DNA from: Nonomuraea solani
GTDB lineage: Bacteria; Actinomycetota; Actinomycetes; Streptosporangiales; Streptosporangiaceae
Length of the DNA stretch: 64,000 nt
Assembly: GCF_900108335.1 (NCBI RefSeq)
Contig: NZ_FNVT01000013.1
Coordinates: forward strand, 265,494-329,493
Reading direction: 5' to 3'
This document shows, one piece after another, positions 27,018 to 35,400 of this stretch; positions within the stretch are counted from its first letter, which is position 1; the number at the start of each line of letters is the position of its first letter. The notes beneath the pieces are model-generated. The model was not told where the DNA came from. It saw nothing but the letters and a program-made list of their open reading frames with translations, and searched no databases. The translations under genes were made by a program, and so were the position numbers.

Positions 27018-27461
27018 CTACTGGGCGATCTGGGTGATCTCGAACGGCACCGGCTGCTGGGCCTGGTGCGGGTGATCAGAACCCGCGTAGACCTTCAGCT
27101 TCTTGGCCATCTGCCGGCCGAGGGAGTTCTTCGGCAGCATGCCCTTGACGGCCTTCTCGACTGCCTTGTCGGGACGCTTGTCCATGAGCTCGCCATAGCT
27201 GACGGAACGCAGACCGCCCGGGTAACCGGAGTGGCGGTACGCCTTCTTCTGCTCACGCTTGTTGCCACTCAGCGCGATCTTGCCGGCGTTGATGACGATG
27301 ACGAAGTCACCAGTGTCGACGTGGTTGGCAAAGATCGGCTTGTGCTTGCCGCGGAGCAGGATCGCGACGTGGCTGGCCAGCCGGCCCAGCACGACATCGG
27401 TCGCGTCGATGACGTACCACTGACGCTGGACGTCGGCGGGCTTCGGTGAGTACGTGCGCAC
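27018..27461 (-). CDS. rplM: 50S ribosomal protein L13
   Basis: 147 residues from GTG at 27461, which gives the conserved MRTYSPKPADVQRQW start and has a GAAGG ribosome site. Contains VIDATDVVLGRLAS and the GMLPKNSLGRQM signature. First gene of the operon with rpsI and glmM. Confidence 0.97.
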   Translation of the reverse strand: MRTYSPKPADVQRQWYVIDATDVVLGRLASHVAILLRGKHKPIFANHVDTGDFVIVINAGKIALSGNKREQKKAYRHSGYPGGLRSVSYGELMDKRPDKAVEKAVKGMLPKNSLGRQMAKKLKVYAGSDHPHQAQQPVPFEITQIAQ

Positions 27462-27767
27462 GGTCGTAGCCTTCTTTATGCTCGCGTCTTCGGCGCTGTC
27501 GGATGCGACAGCTACATTGGTCGGTCGGTGCGGGCACACGACGGCCCGGACCTTCCGTCTCCTCAGCATGGGAGATGACGCCGGACGCGCCGCGCAATGG
27601 TCACGTTGGACCCGTGCACACAACGAACCTAAGCTACCCGCCCGGAGGCGTGCTGGTCAAAAGACCGGTAACCAACCAGGAGTCTACCTGACCTCAGAAC
27701 GGTTCGGTTTCGTTTCCCTGGGACCCCTTCTTTCTCAGGACCAGACATCCCTATCGTTGGTGTCGGT
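27462..27767. other. divergent spacer between rplM and the CAP-domain gene
   Basis: About 306 bases. It holds the rplM promoter (27631-27660) and a leader of some 160 bases for rplM. Towards the plus strand a TATCGT at 27752-27757 ends ten bases before the CAP-gene ATG. No gene is supported. Confidence 0.55.
27631..27660 (-). promoter_or_regulatory. rplM operon promoter
   Basis: On the minus strand TTGACC (27660-27655) and TAGCTT (27636-27631) are 18 bases apart, a good match to the actinobacterial vegetative promoter. Confidence 0.65.
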
Positions 27768-28538
27768 ATGTGGCAGAACTCTCACACCCGGCAAAACCAG
27801 CGTGGCCCTCGGCGCCGGAGTCGCCTGGGTGTGCTGACCTGCCTCATGGCGGTGCTGTTCACCGGCGTACTGATCGGCCGGCTCGCCGGCGACGCCGAAC
27901 CCGCCCGCCACGTCTACCTCAACGAAACGGCCCCACCGGCGGCCGCCACGGCCAACCCCGCGCCGACCACCAAGCAGCGGGTGCAGCCGCAGGCCGAGCG
28001 GATTCCGCGGGGGATCACCACCAGGAAGGTGCCGCACGGCTCGGCCGCGCCCACGCCGTCCAAGACGCCGCGGGACCAGATTCCCGGCTTCAACACGCAG
28101 GACGACCCTTCGGTGGTGCTCGGCGACGAGCAGGGCGTCGACTCCGGGGTGCAGGTGCTCGCGGGGCTGGGGTCCCGGGTCGTCTCGCTGACCAACGCCG
28201 CGCGGGCCAGGTACGGGTGCGGGCCGCTGAGGGTGAACGATGGGCTTACGCGGTCGGCTCGTACACATTCGCTGGAGATGGCCCGTACCGGGCAACTCGC
28301 CCACAACTCCCCAGACGGCTCTTCTCCTTGGGATCGCATGGAACGGGCCGGCTACCTCTTCGGCGCCGCCGAGAACATCGGTGCCGGGTACAACACGCCT
28401 GAAGAGGCCGTACGCGGCTGGATGGACAGCCGCGACCACCGCAAGAACATCCTGAACTGCCGCCTGAAGGCCATCGGCGTGGGCGTCGCGTCCGGCCCCG
28501 GCGGACCATGGTGGACACAGGACTTCGGAACCCAATGA
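27768..28538 (+). CDS. membrane-anchored CAP/SCP-domain protein
   Basis: 256 residues. N-terminal basic segment then a membrane helix (about 21-38), a Pro/Thr-rich linker and a C-terminal CAP domain (about 135-256). Domain hallmarks are LTRSARTHSLEMARTG, AENIGAG and SRDHRKNIL, so the conserved His and Glu positions are kept. CAP proteins are secreted or surface proteins with varied roles; the actual function is unknown. First gene of a three-gene surface island on the plus strand. Confidence 0.9.
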   Translation: MWQNSHTRQNQRGPRRRSRLGVLTCLMAVLFTGVLIGRLAGDAEPARHVYLNETAPPAAATANPAPTTKQRVQPQAERIPRGITTRKVPHGSAAPTPSKTPRDQIPGFNTQDDPSVVLGDEQGVDSGVQVLAGLGSRVVSLTNAARARYGCGPLRVNDGLTRSARTHSLEMARTGQLAHNSPDGSSPWDRMERAGYLFGAAENIGAGYNTPEEAVRGWMDSRDHRKNILNCRLKAIGVGVASGPGGPWWTQDFGTQ

Positions 28539-28550
28539 CGAACATCACGG

Positions 28551-28556
28551 TAATGT
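28551..28556 (+). promoter_or_regulatory. -10 element implying a leaderless transcript
   Basis: TAATGT is followed by exactly six bases and then the ATG of the 824-residue protein gene; no Shine-Dalgarno sequence is present. Confidence 0.5.
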
Positions 28557-28562
28557 CGCCGC

Positions 28563-31037
28563 ATGGTTTCCAACGGCCATGACGAACGCGAGAACGGCAA
28601 GGGCGGCGCCCCACCAGGTACGGGCGGCGCTCCCTATGGGATGGGCGGCGGCCCGCGGGAGCCAGGCAGCGCTTTCCGGCCCGCAGGGCCCTCACCTGCC
28701 GCGGGAGGCACTCCTAACGGGGGCGGCTTCTTCAGCGGCGACTCCTTCAACACCCCTGCCGACGACCCGCCCAGCGGCCCGTTCGGCGACCCGTCTGACG
28801 GCCCATCTGGCGACCCGTCTGGCGGCGACCCCTTCGACGGCCCCTCCGGCAGAGGTCTCTCCGGCGGCGACCCGCTCACCGACCCCCTCGGCGGCCCGAC
28901 CGGCGGAAGCCGACGCGGCGGGAGCAACCCCTTCGATGACTCGCCCAACAACGGCGGCTCCTTCGGTAGCGACCCGCTCACCGACCCACTCGGCGGCCCA
29001 ACCGGCAGAGGCCGACGCGGCGGAAGCGACCCCCTGAGCGGCCCATCCAACGACGGCGGCTCCTTCGGCAGCCCCTCCGGCGGCGACCCGCTCAACGACC
29101 CCCTCGGCAGCCCGACCCGCGGAAACCGACGCGGTGGGAGCGATCCCTTTGGCGGCACGCCCAGCGGCGGCGCCCCGATCGGCGGAAACCGACCTGGCGG
29201 GAGCGACCCCTTCAACGACCCGCCCAACGACGGCGGCTCCTTCGGCAGCGACCCACTCGGCGGCCCCACCGGCGGAAACCGACGCGGCGGAGGCGACCCC
29301 CTGAGCGGCCCATCCAACGGCGGCAGCCCCTCCGGCGGCGACCCGCTCAACGACCCCCTCGGCAGCCCGGCCGGCAGAAACCGGCCTGGCGGAAGCATCC
29401 CCCTAGGCGCTCCGATCGGCGACGGCCGACCTGGCGGACGCGACCCCTTCGACGGGCCGCCCAACGGCGGCGACTTCTTCGGCGGCGGCGCGCCCCGGGG
29501 CGACTCTTTCGGTGGCCCACCCAACGGCGGCGGCCCGGCTGGCAGAGGACGACCAGGCGGTGGCCCGTCCGACGGGGGCGACCCCTTCAGCGGTCCATCC
29601 GGCGGACGTCGGTCCGGTGAAGGCCCTTCCGGTGACAACTCCGGTGGCGGCAACTTCTTCGGCGGCCCGTCCGGCGGAGGGCGACCTGGCGGAGACGACC
29701 CCTTTGGCGGCCCACCCGGCAGAGGCCGACCAGGCGGCGGCCCCGGCGGCCCCTCCGGCGGAGGCCCTTCCGGTGGTGGCCCCGGTGGCCCCTCCAGCGG
29801 CGGCCCATCCGGGGGAGGTCCCTCCGATGGCGGCGGCTTCTTCGGCGGTGGCCCGTCCGATGGAGGGCGACCTGGCAGAAGGCGGTCCGGCGGTGACGAC
29901 CCCTTTGGCGGCCCGTCCGGCGGAGGCCGAGCCGGCGGAGGCCCCTCGGGCGGCCGAGGTCCTTCCGGTGGCCCAGGTCCCTCCGGCGGCGATCCCTTCA
30001 GGGGTGACCCCTTCGCAGGTGGATCTTTCGGCAACGCGCCCGGCAGCGGACCGCCACCCGGCGGACCCGGAGGACCCGGTGGTGGACCGTCCGGTGACGA
30101 GCCTCCCTCGGGCCGTAAGGGCCGCCGTGGCCGCAAGGACCGGGACGCCGACGACGACCCCCTGAAGCCGGACGGCAAGAAGGCGGGCGCCGACAAGTCG
30201 GATGCCGACCAGCCGGGCGGCGAGAAGTCCGGAGGCCGGAAGGCCAAGAAGGCGGAAAAGGCGGAGTCACAGAAGACGGCCGCCCCCCAGAGCAGAGTCG
30301 GCTGGAGCCCCTACGACGAGGATTCCCGCTCGCGCGCCCCGCTGTGGTTCGCGCTCGGCGGTGTCCTGGTGCTCGGCCTGCTCGGCGGCGGTCTGGCCCT
30401 GATGTGGAACGCCGACCCGCCCGTCACCGCCGAGACCGAGACCCCGCGCCAGACCTCGGCCCCGCTGCCGTCGGTCCCGCCCGGCAAGTTCGGCTTCGCC
30501 ACCAACCGCAGCACCGACCCCGAACCGATCACGGTCAAGGAGGTCTTCGGCAAGAAGAAGAAGTTCACGGTGTCGGGCCGCTCGTACGAGATGACGATCA
30601 CCAGCAAGGACAAGAAGTGCAACGACGGCGCCCTCGGGGACACCCTGCAGAAGGCGCTCAAGTCCGCCAAGTGCAACCAGTTCCTGCGCGCCAGCTTCCG
30701 TGACAAGGCCGGCAAGGTCATCGGTACGGTCGGCGTGGCCAACCTCAGCACCGGCAAGAACGCCAGCAAGGTGGCCAAGGCGGGCAACACCAAGAACTAC
30801 GTCAAGCCGCTGGCGGGCAAGGACACCGTCACCAAGTTCCTCGGCTCGGGCAGTGGTGGCGCCAGGGTGTCCACGTATGGCCACTTCGCCATCTTGGTCT
30901 GGTTCCAGAACAAGGACGGCACGAAACCCGACTCGAAGGGCTCGAAGCGGATCGCCGAAGCCATCAACGACATCACCAAGGCGACCGTGTTCACGGCTCT
31001 GGACAACCGTTCGCTCACCGGAAACCCCGCGAGCTAA
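28563..31037 (+). CDS. Gly/Pro/Asp-rich repeat protein with single membrane helix and extracytoplasmic domain (paralogue 1)
   Basis: 824 residues. Residues about 20-540 are low complexity, almost only Gly, Pro, Ser, Asp and Arg, with a repeated DPL(T/N)DPLG motif. A charged Lys/Asp/Glu linker follows, then a membrane helix (about 595-617; LWFALGGVLVLGLLGGGLALM). The C-terminal 200 residues form a lysine-rich domain with Cys-x17-Cys (near 684 and 702) and RASFRDKAGKVIGTVGVANL. The same layout and a related end domain occur in the next gene. By the positive-inside rule the low-complexity part should be cytoplasmic. No known family is recognised and the function is unknown. Confidence 0.88.
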   Translation: MVSNGHDERENGKGGAPPGTGGAPYGMGGGPREPGSAFRPAGPSPAAGGTPNGGGFFSGDSFNTPADDPPSGPFGDPSDGPSGDPSGGDPFDGPSGRGLSGGDPLTDPLGGPTGGSRRGGSNPFDDSPNNGGSFGSDPLTDPLGGPTGRGRRGGSDPLSGPSNDGGSFGSPSGGDPLNDPLGSPTRGNRRGGSDPFGGTPSGGAPIGGNRPGGSDPFNDPPNDGGSFGSDPLGGPTGGNRRGGGDPLSGPSNGGSPSGGDPLNDPLGSPAGRNRPGGSIPLGAPIGDGRPGGRDPFDGPPNGGDFFGGGAPRGDSFGGPPNGGGPAGRGRPGGGPSDGGDPFSGPSGGRRSGEGPSGDNSGGGNFFGGPSGGGRPGGDDPFGGPPGRGRPGGGPGGPSGGGPSGGGPGGPSSGGPSGGGPSDGGGFFGGGPSDGGRPGRRRSGGDDPFGGPSGGGRAGGGPSGGRGPSGGPGPSGGDPFRGDPFAGGSFGNAPGSGPPPGGPGGPGGGPSGDEPPSGRKGRRGRKDRDADDDPLKPDGKKAGADKSDADQPGGEKSGGRKAKKAEKAESQKTAAPQSRVGWSPYDEDSRSRAPLWFALGGVLVLGLLGGGLALMWNADPPVTAETETPRQTSAPLPSVPPGKFGFATNRSTDPEPITVKEVFGKKKKFTVSGRSYEMTITSKDKKCNDGALGDTLQKALKSAKCNQFLRASFRDKAGKVIGTVGVANLSTGKNASKVAKAGNTKNYVKPLAGKDTVTKFLGSGSGGARVSTYGHFAILVWFQNKDGTKPDSKGSKRIAEAINDITKATVFTALDNRSLTGNPAS
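28735..30110 (+). repeat. degenerate Gly/Pro/Asp-rich repeat region
   Basis: Codons for GGDPF, GPSGGG and DPLxDPLG recur dozens of times in the N-terminal half of the 824-residue protein. Four clear copies of DPL(T/N)DPLG(G/S)P are seen in the first third. The reading frame is kept throughout. Confidence 0.85.
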
Positions 31038-31125
31038 AACGGCTTTGTGTGGCTTATGGGGCCAAAGAGCTCGGCTGTTGCCTCTGGGAACGCCCATACC
31101 GACATAACGATCTCGCTACTCTCGC

Positions 31126-31131
31126 TAGGCT
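31126..31131 (+). promoter_or_regulatory. -10 element implying a leaderless transcript
   Basis: TAGGCT is followed by six bases and the ATG of the 1113-residue protein gene, with no ribosome site; same spacing as at 28551. Confidence 0.5.
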
Positions 31132-31137
31132 CCAGCT

Positions 31138-34100
31138 ATGCGTGGCCAGGAACCCGGGTCTGAGCACGATCGCAGGGAAGCCGACCGCTCGGCTACTCCC
31201 GCGACGCCACCGCCGAGCTTCGGCCAGACCAGCGGGCGAGACGTTCCACCGGCGTACCCCCTTTCCGATGAGGCAGCGGACGCCGAGCCGCGCCCTGCCA
31301 TTCCCATTTTCCAGGGATCGCCACCCGATCTCCCCGACCCGACGGAGCCGCCCGGCGCCCAGCCATGGGAGGTCCCGGCCGACGAGGCCGCCCCCTACGA
31401 CTGGTTCGCCGACGACGCCCACACGGACCCCGGCCATTCCCCCAGCACCAACCCACCCCACACCCCCTCAACCCACCCCCACAGCAACAACCCCCACCCC
31501 ATCCGCAACACCCCGGGCCTGTCACAGCCCGACCAAACCCGCCCGGCCCACCTCCACGCCGCCGACCTCCACGCCGTCGACTCCCCCCGACCGGCCGACC
31601 TCCACGGCGCCGGCTCCCCCGAACCGGACGCAACCCGGCCGGGCCACCTCCACGACGCCAGCCCATGGCTCCGCGACCGAACTCAGGCCGACGGTCCCGG
31701 CCTCACCGACCCATCGCGGCCCGAGCTACCACGACCAGGTCTCCACGACACCGGGCCATCGCACGCCGACCAAACCCGGCCCGGTCACCTCCACGAGGCC
31801 AACCCCTGGCACCCCGACCGAACCCGGCCCGGCGCTCCCGGCGACGCCGACCCGTCACAGCCCGACCAGACCCGCCCCGGCCGCCTCCACGACGCCCTGC
31901 CACCGCAGTCGGGGCGCGCCCAGAACGAGCAACCGGGGCCGTTCGAGCCCGGTCCGCTGCCCGGACGAACTCACGGCCCAAGCCCCTGGGACCAGCCCGA
32001 GACCCCCGGCCGTCGGCCAACCGACCCCGAACAGTCCTCAGGCCGCTGGCCGGTCGGCCCCGAACAGCCGAGTCACTGGTCCGCCGGGACCGACGAGCCA
32101 AGCCACTGGCCGACCGGCCCCCAGGAGCAGGACCGCTGGTCGGCCAACTCCGAGGAGCCGGGCCGCTGGCCGGCCGAGCCCGGGGAGCCGAGCCGCTGGT
32201 CGGCCGAACGCGAGGAGCCGAGCCGCTTGCCGATCGAGCCCGGGGAGCCGGGCCACTGGCCGGCCGAACAAGGGGAGCCGAGCCGCTTGCCGATCGAGCC
32301 CGGGAAGCCAGCCCACTGGCCGGCCGAACAAGGGGAGCCAGGTCGTTGGCCGGTTGAGTCCGAGCGGTCGGCTGCACCCCAGGAGCCGGGCCCCTGGTCA
32401 GCCGAGTCCGAGCAGTCGGCTGAGTCCCAGCCCGGTCGCTGGTCGGCTGGGGCTGAGGAGCCGGGGCGGTGGCCGGTTGAGCCTGTGGTGCCTGGTGCGC
32501 CGTCGTGGGAGCCGCCGCCGGCGTTCACTGCCGCCGCCGCAGGCATGCCCGTGTGGCCGGCGCCCCTCACCGATCCGCATGCCATGCCGCCCTGGCCCGC
32601 CGCCACGGGTGAGCTGGAGGCCGAGCCGGACAGCGACGAGCCGAGCCTCCCCCCGCCCTTCGATCCGAACGCCACCAACCCGGAGGGCTTCACCCTCCCG
32701 GCGCCCTTCTTCAACCCCGACGCCACCAACCATTTCGACGCCGACGCCACCAACCGGGCACTGACCCGCCCCGAAGCGCCGCAACCCGGCACACCCGACG
32801 CCGACGCCCCCCAGCAGGCCATACCCGGCGCGCTCCCTCCCCACGCCGGCGCCCCCCAGCAGGCCGCGCCCGGGACACTCCCTCCCGGCGCCATCTCCTC
32901 GAACGCACCCGCGTCCGGAGTTCATGCGGCCGGCGCCTTCTCAGGCCCGCCCGCACCCGGCACCACCCCGGCCGGCGACTCCCCGGGCTCACCCGCTCCC
33001 GGCACTCCCCCACCCGGAGCGCCCACGTCAGGTCCGCCGCAGTCGGGCGCCACGCCGTCAAGCGCCGCCCCATCTGCTCCGTCCCAGTCAGGCACCACGT
33101 CGTCGATAGCCGCCGCCCTGTCTGGCCGGTCCCAGTCGGACCCGTCCCAGCCCAACGCCCTCCCGTCCGGCGCCCCTGCGTCCGGCGGCCCAGCGTCAAG
33201 TCCGCCCCAGCCAGGAAACGCCCATCCCAGCGATTTCCACCCCGGTGACGCCCAATCCGGAGACACCCTGCCGGGAGATATCCGGCCAAAAGACACCCAG
33301 CCAAGGGATACTGGCGGCGCCCCAACCCCGAAGGCCCCAGAGCACCACAAGGGCCCTCACCTGTCAGCCCCCGTGGCGGCCGATCACGCCGTACCCGATC
33401 AGGCCGACCCCCAGTCGTTCACCCACGAGGACATCACCCGCCCAGCGGCGAAGTCCCCAGACGCCACCCAACCGGCCCACTACTTCGACCCCGACGCCGC
33501 CAAGCACGACGCCAAGCAGGACGCCACGGCGAACCCGCACCACAACCCATCCGCCCACCCCCCGGAGCCAGGCGACGTACCCGTCTGGCCCCCCATCCCC
33601 CCGACCGGTGACAAACTGCCCGAGCTGCCGTTCCCCAGAGAGACTTGGGGCCAGAAGCCAACGACCTCGCTCAACCTGCCCACACCCCCCGGAGGTAGCC
33701 CGGCCTTCCCACCTGGAGCGTTCAAACAACCCCCGTTCCAGACCCCACCCCCGCCCCCAGCCCCCCCGGGCAAGAGCAAACGGGCTCTGTTCGTGACGCT
33801 GGGCGCGCTGGCCCTGGCCGGCGTGGCGACCGGTGGCTTCTTCGCCTACCAGGCCGTGAACAAGCCCACCACGGCCGCCGCCCGCCCGTCCGCCCCCGCG
33901 CGAACGGAGGCGCCGAGCACCCTTCCGTCCACAGACGGGGCGGGAACGTCGATGCTCAACTCCGAGCAGACCGACCCGCAGAAGTTGTCGCTGTCGGAGG
34001 CGTTCCCGAAGAAGAAGGTGACGGCGGAGGGCACGACGTTCACCCGGGTCAAGGCCCACATGGAGACGACCTGCGACAAGGCCGCCATGGGCGCGTTCGC

Positions 34101-34479
34101 CGACGCGCTGAAGGCGCAGAAGTGCAGCCGTGTCCTGCGCGCCACCTACGTGGACGCCAAGCGCCGCTACGCCGTCACCACGGGCATCGCCGTGCTTCCC
34201 GACAAGGACGCCGCCGCCACCGCCGACCAGGCCAAGGACCTGGCGCGCAACGTGTGGTTCCGCCCGCTCCCCGGCGCCGCCGGCTCGGGTGGCGAGCGGG
34301 TGCACATTGCGGGCGGGTACGCGGCCGGCCTGGTGTGGGGCCGCTACATCGTCTTCAGCTACGCCACCCACACCGACGGCCACACCCCGAAGGCGGAGGA
34401 CAAGACGTTGCCCAAGGTCAGCGGCGCGTTCCGGGACCAGACCTCACTCGTTCTCGAACGCCGCATCACCAAGGGCTGA
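31138..34479 (+). CDS. Pro-rich, Trp-repeat protein with single membrane helix and extracytoplasmic domain (paralogue 2)
   Basis: 1113 residues. A long Pro/Asp/His/Thr-rich low-complexity part (1-880) contains DQTRPGHLH motifs, then eleven exact 10-residue Trp repeats (302-411), then Pro/Ala/Gln-rich sequence. A membrane helix lies at about 881-905 (FVTLGALALAGVATGGFFAY). The C-terminal domain (about 935-1113) shares its opening (EAFPKKK), a Cys-x16-Cys pair (near 979 and 996) and LRATYVDAKRRYAVTTGIAVL with paralogue 1. No known family recognised; unknown function. Its last 36 bases overlap the end of truA on the other strand. Confidence 0.87.
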   Translation: MRGQEPGSEHDRREADRSATPATPPPSFGQTSGRDVPPAYPLSDEAADAEPRPAIPIFQGSPPDLPDPTEPPGAQPWEVPADEAAPYDWFADDAHTDPGHSPSTNPPHTPSTHPHSNNPHPIRNTPGLSQPDQTRPAHLHAADLHAVDSPRPADLHGAGSPEPDATRPGHLHDASPWLRDRTQADGPGLTDPSRPELPRPGLHDTGPSHADQTRPGHLHEANPWHPDRTRPGAPGDADPSQPDQTRPGRLHDALPPQSGRAQNEQPGPFEPGPLPGRTHGPSPWDQPETPGRRPTDPEQSSGRWPVGPEQPSHWSAGTDEPSHWPTGPQEQDRWSANSEEPGRWPAEPGEPSRWSAEREEPSRLPIEPGEPGHWPAEQGEPSRLPIEPGKPAHWPAEQGEPGRWPVESERSAAPQEPGPWSAESEQSAESQPGRWSAGAEEPGRWPVEPVVPGAPSWEPPPAFTAAAAGMPVWPAPLTDPHAMPPWPAATGELEAEPDSDEPSLPPPFDPNATNPEGFTLPAPFFNPDATNHFDADATNRALTRPEAPQPGTPDADAPQQAIPGALPPHAGAPQQAAPGTLPPGAISSNAPASGVHAAGAFSGPPAPGTTPAGDSPGSPAPGTPPPGAPTSGPPQSGATPSSAAPSAPSQSGTTSSIAAALSGRSQSDPSQPNALPSGAPASGGPASSPPQPGNAHPSDFHPGDAQSGDTLPGDIRPKDTQPRDTGGAPTPKAPEHHKGPHLSAPVAADHAVPDQADPQSFTHEDITRPAAKSPDATQPAHYFDPDAAKHDAKQDATANPHHNPSAHPPEPGDVPVWPPIPPTGDKLPELPFPRETWGQKPTTSLNLPTPPGGSPAFPPGAFKQPPFQTPPPPPAPPGKSKRALFVTLGALALAGVATGGFFAYQAVNKPTTAAARPSAPARTEAPSTLPSTDGAGTSMLNSEQTDPQKLSLSEAFPKKKVTAEGTTFTRVKAHMETTCDKAAMGAFADALKAQKCSRVLRATYVDAKRRYAVTTGIAVLPDKDAAATADQAKDLARNVWFRPLPGAAGSGGERVHIAGGYAAGLVWGRYIVFSYATHTDGHTPKAEDKTLPKVSGAFRDQTSLVLERRITKG
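32041..32370 (+). repeat. eleven tandem 30-bp repeats encoding a Trp decapeptide
   Basis: Eleven units with no indels, consensus (S/G)(R/H)W(P/S)AExxEP. Units at 32221-32280 and 32281-32340 are near-identical 60-bp copies with only a few base changes, indicating recent tandem duplication. Confidence 0.93.
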
Positions 34480-35325
34480 CGCAGCGGTACGCACTCGCCG
34501 CGTGGCCACGGCCCGCGCGGCGAGTTCCGCCTCCGGCGGGTAACCCACCTCTTCCAGGCACAGCCCGTGCGCGGGCGCCACGTGCACACCGGAGTCGCGT
34601 ACGGCCCTGGCCAGCACCTCCCCGGGCCACTCCACCGGCCGCCGCCCATCACCGGCGGCCAGCAGCGAGCCGACCAGCGCGCGCACCATCGAGTGGCAGA
34701 ACGCGTCCGCCACAACGGTGGCCACCAGCACCCCGTCCGGCGAACGTACCCACTCCAGCCGCTGCAACTCCCTGATCGTCGTGGCCCCTTCGCGCTTCTT
34801 GCAGAAGGCCGCGAAGTCGTGCTCCCCGAGCAGCCGCGCGGCGGCCGCGTTGAGCGCGCCCAGATCGAGGGGCCGGTTGTGCCAGACCACGTCACGCCGC
34901 CGCAGCGGGTCGACGCCTCCCGCCGCGTCGCCCACCCGGTACGCGTACCGCCGGAACATCGCCGAGAATCGCGCGTCAAAGCCCTCAGGAGCCACCGTAA
35001 CCCGATAAATCCGTACGTCGAGGGGCAGGACACCCCCAAGCCGCCGCACGAGCGCAGCGAGCCGCTCATCGACGCCCAGAGGCCCCCGGTTCCCGTCGAG
35101 CTCCCCCAGCGACTCCTCCGGCACGTCCACGTGAGCCACCTGCCCCCGCGCGTGCACCCCGGCATCGGTACGCCCGGCCACGGTCAGCATGACCGGCTCC
35201 CCGAGCCGCAGAATCCGCCCGAGCGCCTGCTCGATCTCGCCCTGGACCGTACGCAGCCCAGGCTGCCTGGCCCAGCCGGAGAAGTCGGTGCCGTCGTACC
35301 CGAGGTCGAGGCGGAGCCGTACCAC
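34444..35325 (-). CDS. truA: tRNA pseudouridine(38-40) synthase TruA
   Basis: 293 residues from GTG. The catalytic aspartate is in AGRTDAGVHARGQVAH (near residue 53), and RRYAYRV and FCHSMVRALVGSLL are the expected family motifs. It isomerises uridines at 38-40 of tRNA anticodon stems. It comes after rplQ and a terminator-like hairpin. Its last 12 codons overlap the end of the convergent 1113-residue protein gene. Confidence 0.96.
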   Translation of the reverse strand: MVRLRLDLGYDGTDFSGWARQPGLRTVQGEIEQALGRILRLGEPVMLTVAGRTDAGVHARGQVAHVDVPEESLGELDGNRGPLGVDERLAALVRRLGGVLPLDVRIYRVTVAPEGFDARFSAMFRRYAYRVGDAAGGVDPLRRRDVVWHNRPLDLGALNAAAARLLGEHDFAAFCKKREGATTIRELQRLEWVRSPDGVLVATVVADAFCHSMVRALVGSLLAAGDGRRPVEWPGEVLARAVRDSGVHVAPAHGLCLEEVGYPPEAELAARAVATRRVRTAASALGDAAFENE

Positions 35326-35348
35326 GATGATCCTCCCTGGATATGGAA

Positions 35349-35384
35349 ACGGGCCCGGACCCCCGTCAGGGGATCCGGGCCCGT
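35349..35384 (-). terminator. terminator downstream of rplQ
   Basis: Arms 35349-35364 and 35369-35384 pair over 16 positions with one mismatch and a 4-base loop. It lies between the rplQ stop and the truA start. Confidence 0.75.
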
Positions 35385-35400
35385 CAGCCGGCCTGAAAGA

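Noticed and set aside
28634..30247. 537-codon Pro-rich open frame antisense to the Gly/Pro repeat gene
   Set aside because: GGC/GCC-type repeats leave several frames open on both strands. The plus frame has the membrane helix and the paralogous end domain.
32041..32370. 30-bp repeats considered as CRISPR
   Set aside because: No unique spacers between units, and the units are coding in one frame.
31049..32764. Overlapping plus-strand frame rich in Pro/Arg/Ser/Thr inside the 1113-residue gene
   Set aside because: Alternate-frame reading of repeats; lacks the membrane helix and end domain that define the real gene.
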